Shown in pieces: positions 51,715 through 62,311 of a stretch of 64,000 bases of DNA. The notes under the pieces were generated by a model. It ran no database searches and was not told the origin of the DNA. It was given only the letters and a program-made list of their open reading frames with translations. A program made the position numbers and the translations under genes. How positions within the stretch are numbered: position 1 is the stretch's first letter; the number at the start of each line of letters is the position of its first letter. Source of the stretch: Stereum hirsutum FP-91666 SS1 (Eukaryota > Basidiomycota > Agaricomycetes > Russulales > Stereaceae); contig NW_006763145.1 in assembly GCF_000264905.1 (NCBI RefSeq), positions 1,377,841-1,441,840 on the forward strand, written 5' to 3'.

Positions 51715-53195
51715 CAGGGCATGCCACGATTATATCCGTGCGAGTACCTGTATCCGTGGAAACAAGTACCTGTGCCCTCAGAGGCCACACCTGTATCCGG
51801 GGTGGCATCCGTGGGAACGGGTATCTATATCCATGGATACAGGTACTCATGGATAGAAATAATCTACAGGTATCTTGAAGGTACCTGAGGGGTACCCATG
51901 GGTAATGTGATAAATATGAGCTGGGGAAGGGGGTATAGGGGTACTCACCAGGTCAATACTGTTGTTCTCGACGACGGGTGGGCCAAATCGTGTCAAACGA
52001 AGTACGGGAGGTGATGAAGGCCATTAGTCCGCATCGATTGACCCCATAACGTCGGAAATATACGCGGAATTGAGTGAGAATGAACAAATTTACGGTAGAG
52101 GGAAGCAGGAGGTACTCACCAGGTCAATACTGACGTTCTCGACAACGGGTGGGCCGAATTGCATCCAACCAAGGGCAGGGAGCGATGCGGGACATTGAAC
52201 CGCGTCGATTGACCCCGCAACGTCGGAAACATACGCAGAATTGGATGAGAACGAGCACATTTACGATAGAAGGTAGGAGGGGGCACTCACCAGGTCAATG
52301 TTGTCGTTCTCGATGACAAATGGGCTGAATTGCATCAATTCAAGTATGGGAGGCGATGCGGGACATCAACACGCGTTGATCGACCCCGCAACGTTGTAAA
52401 CATACGCAGAATTGAGTGAGAACGAGCACATTTACGATAGGAGGAAGAAGATAGTGCTCACCAGGTCATTGCCGTCGTTCTCGACAACGGGGGGGCCGAA
52501 TCATGTCAAATCAAGTATGGAGGGTGATGCGGGACATTAATTCTCGTCGATTGACCCCGCAACGTTGTAAACGTACACGGAATTGAGTGAGAACGAAGAA
52601 ATCTACGATAGAAGGTAGCAGGGGGTACTCACCAGGTCAATGTCGTCGTTCTCGACGACGGGTGGGCCGGATCACGTCAAACCAAGTGCAGGAGGCGATG
52701 TGGGACATTAATCCTCGTCGATTGACCCTGTAACGTCGGAAATGTACGCACTATTGGATGAGAACGAGCAAATTTACGATAAGAATGGGAGGGAGGTACT
52801 CACCAGGTCAGTACCATCATTCCCAACAATGAACACACCAAATCTCTTCAACAAAGTACCAATAGATATAGAAACCAGTGCCTAGAATGAGCATCACCAC
52901 CATGGACAGAAACACGACGTGTCAACTCTGTCGATGGTGATGTGTGCTCGGAGAAGAGTGAGGAGAGATGTGCCAGCAAAGCATCATTGGATGCACGTCT
53001 GGCCTGTGGCAAAATTCCGACGCGATATGGCAGGTACTCTCCCATGGGTACCTGTGGGACCTGAAGCGCTACCTGTATCTGTGCAGCCACCCGTCGGAAT
53101 GAGTATCTGTATCCACAGATACAGGTACCCGATGGTGTGCCTTACGAGTATCTGTTGCAGGTACTCACGGGTCCTGGTACTCGTGGCATGCCCTG
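51715..53195 (+). mobile_element. hAT-like non-autonomous element L with internal 171-bp repeats
   Basis: Termini CAGGGCATGCCACGA at 51715 and its complement ending 53195, with an exact 8-bp target duplication TAACTTGC (51707-51714 and 53196-53203). After a roughly 135-bp subterminal region rich in gtacctgtatcc words come six tandem units of exactly 171 bp. The other end is again rich in ggtacc-type words. No transposase frame is present. It shares both ends with element R, which lies in the opposite orientation. Confidence 0.92.
51944..52960. repeat. 171-bp tandem repeat array inside element L
   Basis: The phrase ctcaccaggtca recurs at 51944, 52115, 52286, 52457, 52628 and 52799, each exactly 171 bp apart. 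Units are about 80-90% similar and include gatgcgggacattaa- and gagaacgagca-type words. The sixth unit decays near 52860-52960. Confidence 0.93.
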
Positions 53196-53203
53196 TAACT
53201 TGC

Positions 53204-54850
53204 TTCAATAGTCATGTATTCCGTATCCACAATCCTGACTAGTGGTATCGTCGATCTCTCCATTGCGTGTCCTTTGAATGTCTATTTGCCATCTTACATC
53301 TATCGAATAGTATAGATCAAACCTTAGGGTGTATAACATTGTATAAAAGACTGGGTCACAGTACATAAATATAGCATGAAGGCCTGACCAGAACATGAAG
53401 AGGAAAATATTATTAACATAAAATTCATACTCCAGCCCTGCAACGTTTGGAAGTGACAGACCCTAACATAGCTAGTGGTGGCTCACTCTTAGTCTGATGA
53501 AAAGTGTGAGCCCATCTGTTACCAAACAGTGTCCTGAAGCGGTCATTCTTCAATAACACGATGGGGATGTTGTTCTTAAGACATAGGCTGTTCAAGAGCG
53601 CCTCAGGTGACTCTTCGATTCCTGCAATTGTGACTATGTAGATCAAACATGGGAGCTTCTTGGGCTTCTTCTTCTTGGACAATGATCCATGGCCAGATGG
53701 TTGGTAAGAAGGATCTCTAGCCTTTCCCATCTTCTTGTAGTCATCAATAACATCTTTACCTCTTGCGACCATCTTACCAGAAAATACAAAACAAAGAGGG
53801 TATAGAGTCAGGTATTGTACAGAGATCATAAGCACACGAGAAATGAGTATGTACCTTTCTGCTCTCCCTCTGTAGAATCTTTTCCCGTCAAGGCTGTCCA
53901 CAGCTGCTGTGAATGTGCTCGGCCTTGGCCTCTCCCCGTGTCCTTATATACCACCGGTGAACTTGCATTGAATTACTATTTCGATGAGTTCTCCAGTGAG
54001 CATTTCCATTGTCCACATGTGCAGATCAGCGCCATGAAAAGGATCAATAACGACGAATGTGGTTTCCGTGCAAGTGGTGATACCTTCAAGCGTCTCTTCG
54101 ACGCTGTTCACCCTGTAGGCATACTGAACGCAAGGGCCTCCATCCACTGAGGCTCTTGCCACCACATATATGCCCCCTATCAAATGAACACTGACCAATG
54201 TGAGCTGGAGGTCTCCCAAGTGATTTAATGTGGGGTGGAAGGTCAACATATCACACAACTGTGTAAACATAGAGAAGATGTCCATTAATGTGATAATCAC
54301 TTGGAGCTCAAAGAAGTATCTGTGGATCAGGGCATGCCACGATTACCGGACGGGTACCTATGCCTATAATACCAATAAAAGGATAGCCACAGTTTCCAGC
54401 TTTCAAACGAGCCCAGGGTCATGTCATTTGGACAAGAATTGACTGAGTTATGCCCATTTTTATGCAGGACTAGTCATGGGGGGTGTAAAATAGGTCAGAG
54501 GTACCTATGAGTACCTGTATCCCATTTTACACCCCCCATGACTAGTCCTGCATAAAAATGGCTGAAACTTATTTTGAGCATAACTCAGTCAATTCTTGTC
54601 CAAATGACATGACCCTGGGCTCGTTTGAAAGCTGGAAACTGTGGCTATCCGTTTATTGGTATTATAGGCACAGGTACCCGTCCGGTAATCGTGGCATGCC
54701 CTGGCGTGGATCTTGGGTGCATGTCCCTAATGATGAGTGTTTAGCATCTGTTGAAAGAGGAATTCTTTGTGTTTGATGGCCACTGCAGCAACTATCATCG
54801 GCTCTGAAAGCTTGAAAGTCACAGGCTCTCTTCCACTGGTTCTAGTGTTG
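53204..54850 (-). pseudogene. Unrecognised gene remnant interrupted by element M
   Basis: On the minus strand, 54300-53944 is open and protein-like (NHLGDLQLTLVSVHLIGG, VDGGPCVQYAYRVNSVEET, FVVIDPFHGADLHMW). A second block lies at 53901-53425 (PCLIYIVTIAGIEESPEALL, NDRFRTLFGNRWAHTF). Upstream of the 376-bp element M, the frame continues (acceptor cattag, then GHAPKIH) into RYFFELQV if the element and one target duplication are ignored, so M appears to sit in an exon. No domain is recognised. It could be an abandoned host gene or part of a larger transposon. Confidence 0.4.
54328..54703. mobile_element. hAT-like palindromic MITE M, 376 bp
   Basis: Begins CAGGGCATGCCACGATTACC and ends with its complement. 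The arms are inverted copies for about 175 bp each (for example cccatgactagtcctgcat in both orientations) around a short centre near 54505-54520. The flanking octamers CTGTGGAT (54320-54327) and GCGTGGAT (54704-54711) agree at 6 of 8 positions, an aged target duplication. It shares its terminal 15 bp with elements L and R, so it belongs to the same mobilisation system. Confidence 0.88.
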
Positions 54851-55330
54851 ATTGTGCTTCTTTTTGCCAATTATGGAGTATTGAGGCACTGAAGGGGCAT
54901 GCAATGATGCATCAAGTGTCGTCGTTTGGCCAGCGACGACGCTTCCTACATCATCCTATGCCCCTCCAGTGCCTGGTCCGTGTTTTCATTCCGTTTAGGG
55001 GGTAAACTGTCAGATTATCGCCACACAAGCTACATACATTGTACAGTCTCTTAAAAATCTCCATAATTTGCGGACTATTCAAATCTATGTGACATATATC
55101 TGGCTCCCACTGAGATGACGTCATACGCTCTGGAATTCATCAAATATGCTAAACTGAGTGAAGAGGGGGCCCAGTTTAGCGTATTTTGTGAATATTGGAG
55201 CAAATATCATCATTGTGGTGGATATCAAACATGTTCCAGATAGATGTGAACTTTTTCAAAATTATAGTCATTTTTGTGAGCCTGTGTGATGTCTGTAGCT
55301 TGAGCAGCGATAATTTAACGGTTTGTGGCC
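54851..55330. other. Spacer between elements M and R
   Basis: Non-coding. It contains one imperfect hairpin at about 55141-55188 (aaatatgctaaactg against cagtttagcgtattt). No gene is supported. Confidence 0.4.
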
Positions 55331-57654
55331 CAGGGCATGCCATGAGTACCAGGACCCGTGAGTACCTGCAATGGATACTCGTAAGGCATACCATCGGGTA
55401 CCTGTATCCGTGGATACAGATACTCATTCCCACGGGTGTGCGCACGGATACAGGTCTGATGCTGGGGCTCACAGGTACTCGTGGGAGAGTACCTGCCATA
55501 TTCGTCATTTCCAGGCCGGAGCTTGCCGGAGGCCAGATGTTTGTCCAGCGACTCCTCACTCTCCTCGCTCTCCTCCTCACTCTCTCCCACTTCCCCGAGC
55601 ATACACCACTGTGTGATGTAATTGACACGTCGTGTCGCCATCAATGGTGGTGCCACTCATCCTGTGTACTTGTTTCTATAAGGATCTTGTGGGTCTTTGA
55701 GTGAATGAGTGTGGAGTCCCACCCCCTTGCCATCGTAAAATCGCTCGTTCTCGCTCAATAATGTGTATGTTTCTGATGTAGTACCATCAATCGACGTGTC
55801 TTGATCCCCTGCATTGGGCCCTGTATTTTGTTTCATGAGAAACGGGCCACTTGTCGTTGAGAATGGCGGTGTTGACCCCGGTGAGTGCCCACTACCCCCT
55901 CAAACCGCAAATTTGTCCGTTCTCGCTCAAATCACGCGTTGTTTTGGAAGTAATGACACCGATCGATGCGTCATGAGCTCCTTCATTGGGCCCTGCACTT
56001 ATTTTGACGAGAAATGGCCTGCTCATCGTTGAGAACGCCGGTGTTGACCCCGGTGAGTGCCCATTACCCCTCCAACTGTAAGAATGCTCGTTCTCACTCA
56101 ATTCCGCGTACATTTCCGACATTGCAGGCTCAATTGGCGCGGACTAATGTCCTTCATCACCTCCTGTACTTTGTCCAACGCGATTTGGCCCGCCCGTCAT
56201 CTAGAACGACGGTATTGACCTGGTGAGTACCCCTATACCCCCTTCCCCAGCTCATATTTACCACAGTACCCACGGGTACCCCTCAGGTACCTTCAAAATA
56301 CCCGTGGATTAACTCTATCCATGAGTACCCGCTGTCACGACCAGGCAATAAGGGAGTCTAAGTACCCCACGGCTCAAGACAAGAGATGGTGGAAAATCGG
56401 AAAGGTAATTGATTGAGACTAATAGTCGACCAGGAATAGACGATCCAAAAGCTGGAGAAATACATGCGAGTGCTACGTAGTATTTATACAAATCCCAGAA
56501 CACCTCAATTGTAAGCAAAATGAAAAGTAAGATGAAATAATCAGAGGAGAGACAAAGAGGAAAGACAAATAATTGTGCACTAAGTTGGTGCACTAGAAAG
56601 AACACTGAGCGGCACAAACCACACATCCGTAGCATGTAAACAAAGTAGTCCAAGGTAGGAAGAGAAGATAAGGTGAATAACGAGGCTAAGAGAAAGGGAA
56701 AAACGATCTGGAGAACAATGGGTACGGACTCTGCGAACATAAACAATTATCCCAGAGTAGTAAGGCACAGATAAAATACGGAGACACAGTAGAATAATAG
56801 TATGAACCAGTAGGAACCTCTCTATATCAAAACGTCGGTGATTGAGTGGAAACTGGTCGAGCTACACAAGGGGAAACACTATCTGATGGCCCTGAGCGAT
56901 GTTGAGACCAAGATCGTGTTGTAGTATATTCCACAGTGGCCCAATCGCCGAGATTGTTGGATCAATAGAAAGCTCGAGTTTGAGAGAGTCCTCTGGAATT
57001 TTGTTCGGAGAGAAACCCCCCAGTATTGTGTCCTGTAGCTTCGTCCGAAGGGGTGTGGAAACCCTAGCGCGTCGAAACGTTCCACAGGAACCGGCAGCTC
57101 AGTGCGAGCTTCCGTAGCTGTGATCGCTCCTCGTGCATGGCTTGAATAAAATCGTAAAAGCCCCAGATAAATTGGGGAAGCCTCCTTGGCATGTTATGGT
57201 CCATGCAGGTATTCGGTCCGTTGTGTGTTGATAGGAGAAATGTCGCGGTAGACAGTTTACGATGGTCGAGACTTAAGAAACGAGGCTCGACGCGCGAGTG
57301 CGGGACTTGCCGGCCTGGTTTTCTTATGTGGCTTGTGGGGGTTTGACGAGGCTCGAAGGTTGAAATAAAATGATAGAAATGTGGGTAAAAATGTGGAGGA
57401 CTCGTGGCAACCGTGGCGTCATTTGTGGGTGGCGCGCGGAGGCGAATAATGCAGAAAATGAATTAAAAACAGGTCATATGCATAGGGTACAGGTGGCGGT
57501 TATGACATCCGCCCATTGGCAAGTACCTGTATCTGTGGATATGGATACCCGTTCCCACGGATGCCACCCCGGATACAGGTGTGGCCTCTGAGGGCACAGG
57601 TACTTGTTCCCATGTATACAGGTACTCGCACGGATATAATCGTGGCATGCCCTG
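55331..57654 (-). mobile_element. hAT-like non-autonomous element R, inverted relative to L
   Basis: Starts CAGGGCATGCCATGAG and ends with the complement of CAGGGCATGCCACGATTA. The exact 8-bp target duplication is TTGTGGCC (55323-55330 and 57655-57662). Its right end is the reverse complement of the left end of element L over about 130 bp, and its left end matches the right end of L. It carries about three 171-bp units in reverse (ggtgag words at 55880, 56052 and 56222). A 1,175-bp LTR-like insertion (56333-57507) enlarges it. Confidence 0.9.
56333..57507. mobile_element. Probable solo LTR nested in element R
   Basis: Begins TGTCACGACC and ends TTATGACA, giving the 5-bp inverted TGTCA/TGACA termini of an LTR. 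Flanking pentamers CCCGC (56328-56332) and TCCGC (57508-57512) differ at one base, as expected for an aged 5-bp duplication. It sits where the right arm of element R loses match with element L, and the match resumes just after it. No polymerase or integrase is present, so it is a solo LTR left by recombination, or an unrelated insertion. Confidence 0.65.
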
Positions 57655-57662
57655 TTGTGGCC

Positions 57663-57902
57663 CGAGTGGCACATGGAGGGAAAGAACAGTGTATGGGCCC
57701 CGATGACATTTCTGCTGTCGACGTTTGAGTAGAGTAGACAGCAGAAACGTCATTGCAGTACACATCTCACCCTAGGGATCTCCAGAATTTGCAAAAGAAG
57801 CCCAGAAGAAGCAAAATAAGCACAGTCACGCTTCTGATGCTAACTGTGCTTCTATTGGCAATCATGCTTCTTAGAAGCAGCTTTTGCATGTTGCACGGCA
57901 AT
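57663..57902. other. Spacer with a hairpin upstream of the Penelope-like element
   Basis: An inverted repeat at about 57705-57753 (atgacatttctgctgtc against gacagcagaaacgtcat, one mismatch, loop of about 17 nt). The remainder is rich in agaag/gcttct words. No coding sequence is seen. Confidence 0.5.
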
Positions 57903-58176
57903 GACCTAAAATATAGCACGAAGAGCCTGTGCAAGTCAATGAGATGCGTCGAGCCCGCCACAACGGGTTCCGCTGCTTGCGCCGCGCGCGCGGTTCGAAC
58001 TCCGATTCGTCGACCGCGCTCATGCTTGAGGTTCGAAACCTGCCGCCTGATGAGTCTTTACAGACGAAACGTTGGCCTACACGTCGCGGCCGCCCTTACT
58101 CTCGCTGTGTTCTACTCGAACACCTCATCATCTTGACGCTCGGAGCTTCGCTCCTCGCTCCTCGCTCCCCTCGCAT
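57903..58176 (+). repeat. Upstream pseudo-LTR of the Penelope-like element
   Basis: 274 bp matching 62312-62585 at a constant offset of 4409, with one substitution seen by eye (aacctgccg here, aacccgccg downstream). It contains a complete hammerhead ribozyme motif in the sense orientation. Confidence 0.93.
58042..58090 (+). ncRNA. Type-I hammerhead ribozyme (copy 1)
   Basis: All conserved parts are present in order. Stem I is GCCGC (58042-58046) with GCGGC (58086-58090). The core is CTGATGA (58047-58053). Stem II is GTCT/AGAC (58054-58057, 58062-58065) with loop ttac. GAAA is at 58066-58069. Stem III is ACGT/ACGT (58069-58072, 58081-58084) with an 8-nt loop. The cleavage triplet GTC ends at C58085, so self-cleavage is predicted between 58085 and 58086. 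It would release the 5' end of element RNA or process tandem transcripts. Confidence 0.9.
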
Positions 58177-58322
58177 ACTCTTTTCGCTCCGTTCGTTGCT
58201 TAACCGGTTTCAACCAACCACCACTCTCGCTCACACGCGACACTCGTCGTCCCCGCACCAACCAATTACCCGCCCGCCGCACTTACCGCTCCTCGTATCG
58301 CTTCCTTAGCTCCGTATCTACG

Positions 58323-59502
58323 ATGTCTAACAGCGAAAACGCCGGTTCGAAACGCAAACGGCTGGATACCGCCGGGAATGCCGAGGTGAGCTCTCAGATT
58401 AAATCTCAGAACCCCCCGGCCGGTTCGACTGTGCCCGCCGCGCCCGCCGCGAAAGGCAAGTCGTCCTCTGGGTCGCCTAGCGTCCCAAAGGAATGGTCTG
58501 TTCAGCTCTGCGCTGTTCAGCTGTTACCGGTCACACCACCCGACTCGGTCGTAGCGGAGTTCGTCCGTTTATACAACGGTTCGCTCTCTGGCTACAAGCG
58601 TGCTTGCGAAGATCATTCCAAGCGTGCTGCCGGTCGTGAGCGCTTCAACGAGGTCATGCAACGGGAGGAAACTCCTAGCGTGATCCTCAATACTCTGAAA
58701 GGTCCGACCTTCGCGTTCGTTTCCAGCGAGGCGGAGTCGGAGGCGAAAGCCTCCGAAGCCTTTTTAGAGTACTCCTCTGCGTTGATCGCTGTTCGTAAGG
58801 CTGCGACCGTGTATCAACTGGCGTGTTTCAACACCCAGGTGAATCACTCTCGTGCACTTGTGGACAGTCGGGAGCGGATGGAGGCGTGTACGGCGGATCT
58901 GACCCAATATGCGTCCAAAGTCCTTTCAGAATTTGGTGCAGTGGATCTGAACCGTTGGAAACCGTACATCGAAGCAGTGGTGCGGGCCCTCGACTTGCAA
59001 TTGGAGGCGACACGACTCGAAGTCGTTGGCGCTTTCATAGCTGCTAAAGAGGACGCTGCTCGTAGAGCGGCGGACCTTGCGGCTGCGCAGTCAGAGGCTG
59101 AGGTCAAGATGGACACTCAATCCGTCGAAGACCTCATCGATGAAAAGCTTAAAAAGCTTAAAGCGGAAATCAGTACGTCTGATTTCACTAGCTTTTCATC
59201 GTCACGCCCTCACCCCACCCACCTTTCTTCGCCTAGGCCAGCAGAAACCTGCATCGTCCTCTCAGGACAAGGCCAAAGACGACGACGCTCCGGCGTCGAA
59301 GAAGAAGAAAAAAGGTGGATCCTCCACCCAATCCCAACCCGCCGCTTCATCATCGAACGCAAACGCAAATGCGAGTGCATCGAAGAAGAACAAGGCGAAG
59401 AAGGAAGGGGGCGGAAACGGAGGAAACGGCGGAGGAAAGGCCGCCAAGAAGGGGAACGGAGGAGGAGGGAACGACAAGGGGAAGGGGAAGGAGACGACGT
59501 GA
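58323..59502 (+). CDS. Penelope-like element ORF1 (basic, spliced)
   Basis: Two exons (58323-59172 and 59237-59502) encode 371 residues. The first has a Ser/Ala/Pro-rich N-terminus and helical, Ala/Glu-rich segments that may form a coiled coil. The second is a Lys- and Gly-rich low-complexity tail (KKKKKGG, KKNKAKKEGGGNGG, KGKGKETT-stop) typical of nucleic-acid-binding ORF1 products. The 64-nt intron has donor gtacgt, acceptor cgcctag and codon phase 1. The tail frame keeps a sensible amino-acid pattern, while the unspliced frame turns it into Arg/Glu runs, which argues that the spliced frame is the selected one. It probably coats element RNA; this is inferred. Confidence 0.7.
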
Positions 59503-59544
59503 TTGAACTTGTTTCGGACGGTGTTCGGTTCGAACATTCGCGCA

Positions 59545-61838
59545 TGAACATTTCTATTGCATTAAAGTCTGCCATCCCTCCTTGTATTCCATCTTATACT
59601 TCTCTGTTACCGTCATCGTCTACGTTGTCGAGCTCGTCGGTCTTGTGTACGTCACGGTCTTCCGTAACGCACTTGTCATCGCAGCCCATATCATCTTCGT
59701 CGTCGTTGTCTGTCTCGCTGTCTTCATCGTCGTCATTATCTTTGTCGTCGTCAGACTCGATCCCTTTTCTTGGACATCCAAATATTGTATCTTCTTGGAC
59801 CTTCCCACCTGGTATTCGCTTTCATAGGCTTAAACCAGAATCATACCCCCCGTTATTCTTCAGTGCATCACGAGCACTTCAGTGTCGTTTTATTGTTTCT
59901 CGGATGTCGGTGTTGTATTATGATACTCGCCTGTCAAATCAAGCCTTCCATAACTTGACTGAGATCGATTTAACGTATGCCCAAGCCAAGATACTTTCAT
60001 TGAACATGAAATTTGCACCGAAGCCAATTAAGACTTCGGTTCAAAGTGCATTAGCATCGTTCGATGATTTTTCACGGCGTCTGCGGCTTTCGGAGCATGC
60101 GAGTAGAGAGCGGCTAAACCGTTTGAACACTACCATGCTGGATCCGGATATAGAGAAGGGTCAGCCCCGCTATATCCCTAAATTCCACATTCCGAACCCT
60201 GAAGCAACGGGGCCTCGCCTTCTCTTTCACAATGAGATAGCACTCCAAAATGCACGAAGGATACTGGAATTGCAAGTTCTCAGCGCTCAAGCACTGCATA
60301 TCCGTTCCAACCTAAACCACAAGGAGTTTAAGAATCTTCTTCGCATCCTAAAAGATGGGAAGTTACTGGCAGTTCCCGCAGACAAAAATCTCGGTATCTG
60401 CTTGGTTACTCTCGAGTGGTACCATCAACAGGCGATTAAGTTGTTGGATAACCCTTCCTATCGTGAGGAAGAGCCGGACCATGAGATGATGTGTTCTACC
60501 TTAGAATATATTGTTTCATCCTCTCGTCGACTTCTGACTCGGCAACAGTACCTATGGCTACTTGCGCCTGTCGAAGCTAAGACCAGAAAAGTCCCGGTTA
60601 TTAAGGTTCTACCTAAGATACACAAGTCCCCAGTATCTGGACGCCCCATTATACCATCGTTTGGCACACTGTTGGCCAATGCGTCGTCCTGGGTAGATTT
60701 TCGCCTCAAGCCCCTTCTCGATCGTTTTCCATGGATTTTACCTGATTCAAAGACATTTTGTCGGAGAATTCTTGATGTTAAATTCCCGGTCGGTGAAGAA
60801 GTTTGGCTCGTATCGGGTGATGTAGTTGCGATGTACCCCAACATCCCTATTGCGGATGGCATACGTCGCATTGCTGCATTGTTCGGTGTCTCCCCCATGC
60901 GATTCAAAACGCTGGAGGAAGCAGCTAAATTGAAAATACGCTCGCTAGATGAACTGACCATAGTTCTTCTGCGACTTGTGTTACAATTTAACTACGCGTC
61001 TTTCTGTGGGCGTACCTGGCGTCAGGTTGTTGGTACTGCAATGGGAACTGCACTTGCACCCACTTATGCAAACCTATTCCTTGCGTCCTATGAGGTACAC
61101 GCGCTTCCGGAGTTTAAACGGTCAACCTTGTTCTACGGACGATTCATTGATGATACATTTGCTATCATACATGGTTCTATAGACGAGGTACATCGATTCC
61201 AGAAGCGGTTTAGAGAGCTACATCCAAACATGAGAATGGAATGGTCTCAATCTAGAGTCCAATTGCCATTTCTTGATGTACATGTCTCATTAGAGACAGC
61301 ACCAGGCGTCCTCTTCCGCTCCACTCAGGTTGAGGTTGTCACGCGCGTATATCAGAAAGCAATGAATTCCTATCTCTACATCCCTTGGCGCTCATGCCAT
61401 TCTGTCGAATCCAAGCGTGCTTGGGTTAAAGGCGAATTGATTCGCTACGTCAGAATTTCTTCAAGAGAGGAGGATTTCTTGAAGATTCGTGGGCTATTCA
61501 TAAAGCGTCTTCGCATGCGTGGATATCCAGGGAGGTGACTTCAAAGAGTTATTTCAGAAGTGTCATACACCGCACAGCGCTCAACCGCGCTTCTTCCACA
61601 CCCTCCAATTTCGGAGGATGAACGTGCGAGACGGCTGTTTGTTCTGAAACTCACCTATAATCCATTGTGGGATGCCGTAGATTTTGGCCCCATATGGCGT
61701 TCTCTGTGTGATGCATTTGAAGACACAGGGCTCGGGGAGGCCAGTGATCGTTATCTTGCATCATTTAAAAAGCCAGAGTGTTTAGGTGACCGGTTAAATT
61801 CAAACAACCGGAAGATTCTTGAAGCCGATCAAGCATGA
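59545..61838 (+). CDS. Penelope-like reverse transcriptase, with one in-frame TGA
   Basis: The frame is open from 58323 through ORF1 to a TGA at 61536-61538 (1,071 codons). It resumes without shift to a second stop at 61836-61838. A first Met specific to this part is 59545, after the ORF1 stop. Family motifs: FHNLTEIDLTYAQAKIL and MKFAPKPI (N-terminal region), LPKIHKSPVSGRPII (about 60612), DVVAMYPNIP (first catalytic Asp near 60817), GTAMGTALAPTYANLF, GRFIDDTF (catalytic pair at 61143-61154) and FLDVHV. The thumb-like KLTYNPLWDAVDF and FKKPECLGDRL lie beyond the TGA. The TGA replaces a codon in a conserved GYPGR-x-L segment. No endonuclease follows. Confidence 0.85.
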
Positions 61839-62311
61839 GTAGCGATGAACGTTTGGTGTGAAAACTTTTGGGTCTATCTTCGGACTTCGGGAGAAGGGCG
61901 CTTACACGCCCCTCCCCTCGTCCTACGATAGACCCTTCAAGTTCATTACATCTGTTCATTCTCGTTCTACTCACCGATTTTTTGATCGTGTATCGAGCGT
62001 TCTTGTATACTGTAATTTGACCTGACCCGTCAAAAAACAGTTTAAACCTATGAGATCATCCTAATACACACGTGTTCAGAAAATTGTATTTGCATCTGCT
62101 CGTGTTGAGCGAAATATACATTGAGAATTATCCTGCCTCGTGTCCTGCACCGGCCCTTGTATTTTTCATCCCTCATGCGAGGTCGACGTTGTTTCATATG
62201 TTCGCCTTTCGAGTCTAGCAAGCTCGCCAGGTGCGCGAAACTTCGTTGACCAAGATGTAAGTATGTGAGCTATATTTGTCTGCTTAGGATCTGTTTTCGC
62301 CACAGGAATCA

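Noticed and set aside
51944..52960. CRISPR-like array
   Set aside because: The 171-bp units are head-to-tail with no unique spacers, inside a eukaryotic transposon with terminal repeats and a target duplication.
53425..53901. Named function for the 158-codon minus-strand ORF
   Set aside because: No recognisable domain, and the region is broken by transposon insertion. Kept only as part of a gene remnant.
57990..58045. tRNA-like sequence with ggttcgaactcc (B-box-like)
   Set aside because: No acceptor, D or anticodon arms can be folded around it. It lies in the pseudo-LTR of the Penelope-like element.
58323..61538. A single 1,071-aa protein as the main product
   Set aside because: The middle part in this frame (Arg/Glu and Ser runs) looks out of frame relative to the K/G-rich ORF1 tail. 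Separate ORF1 and reverse-transcriptase products, or a minor fusion, are more likely.
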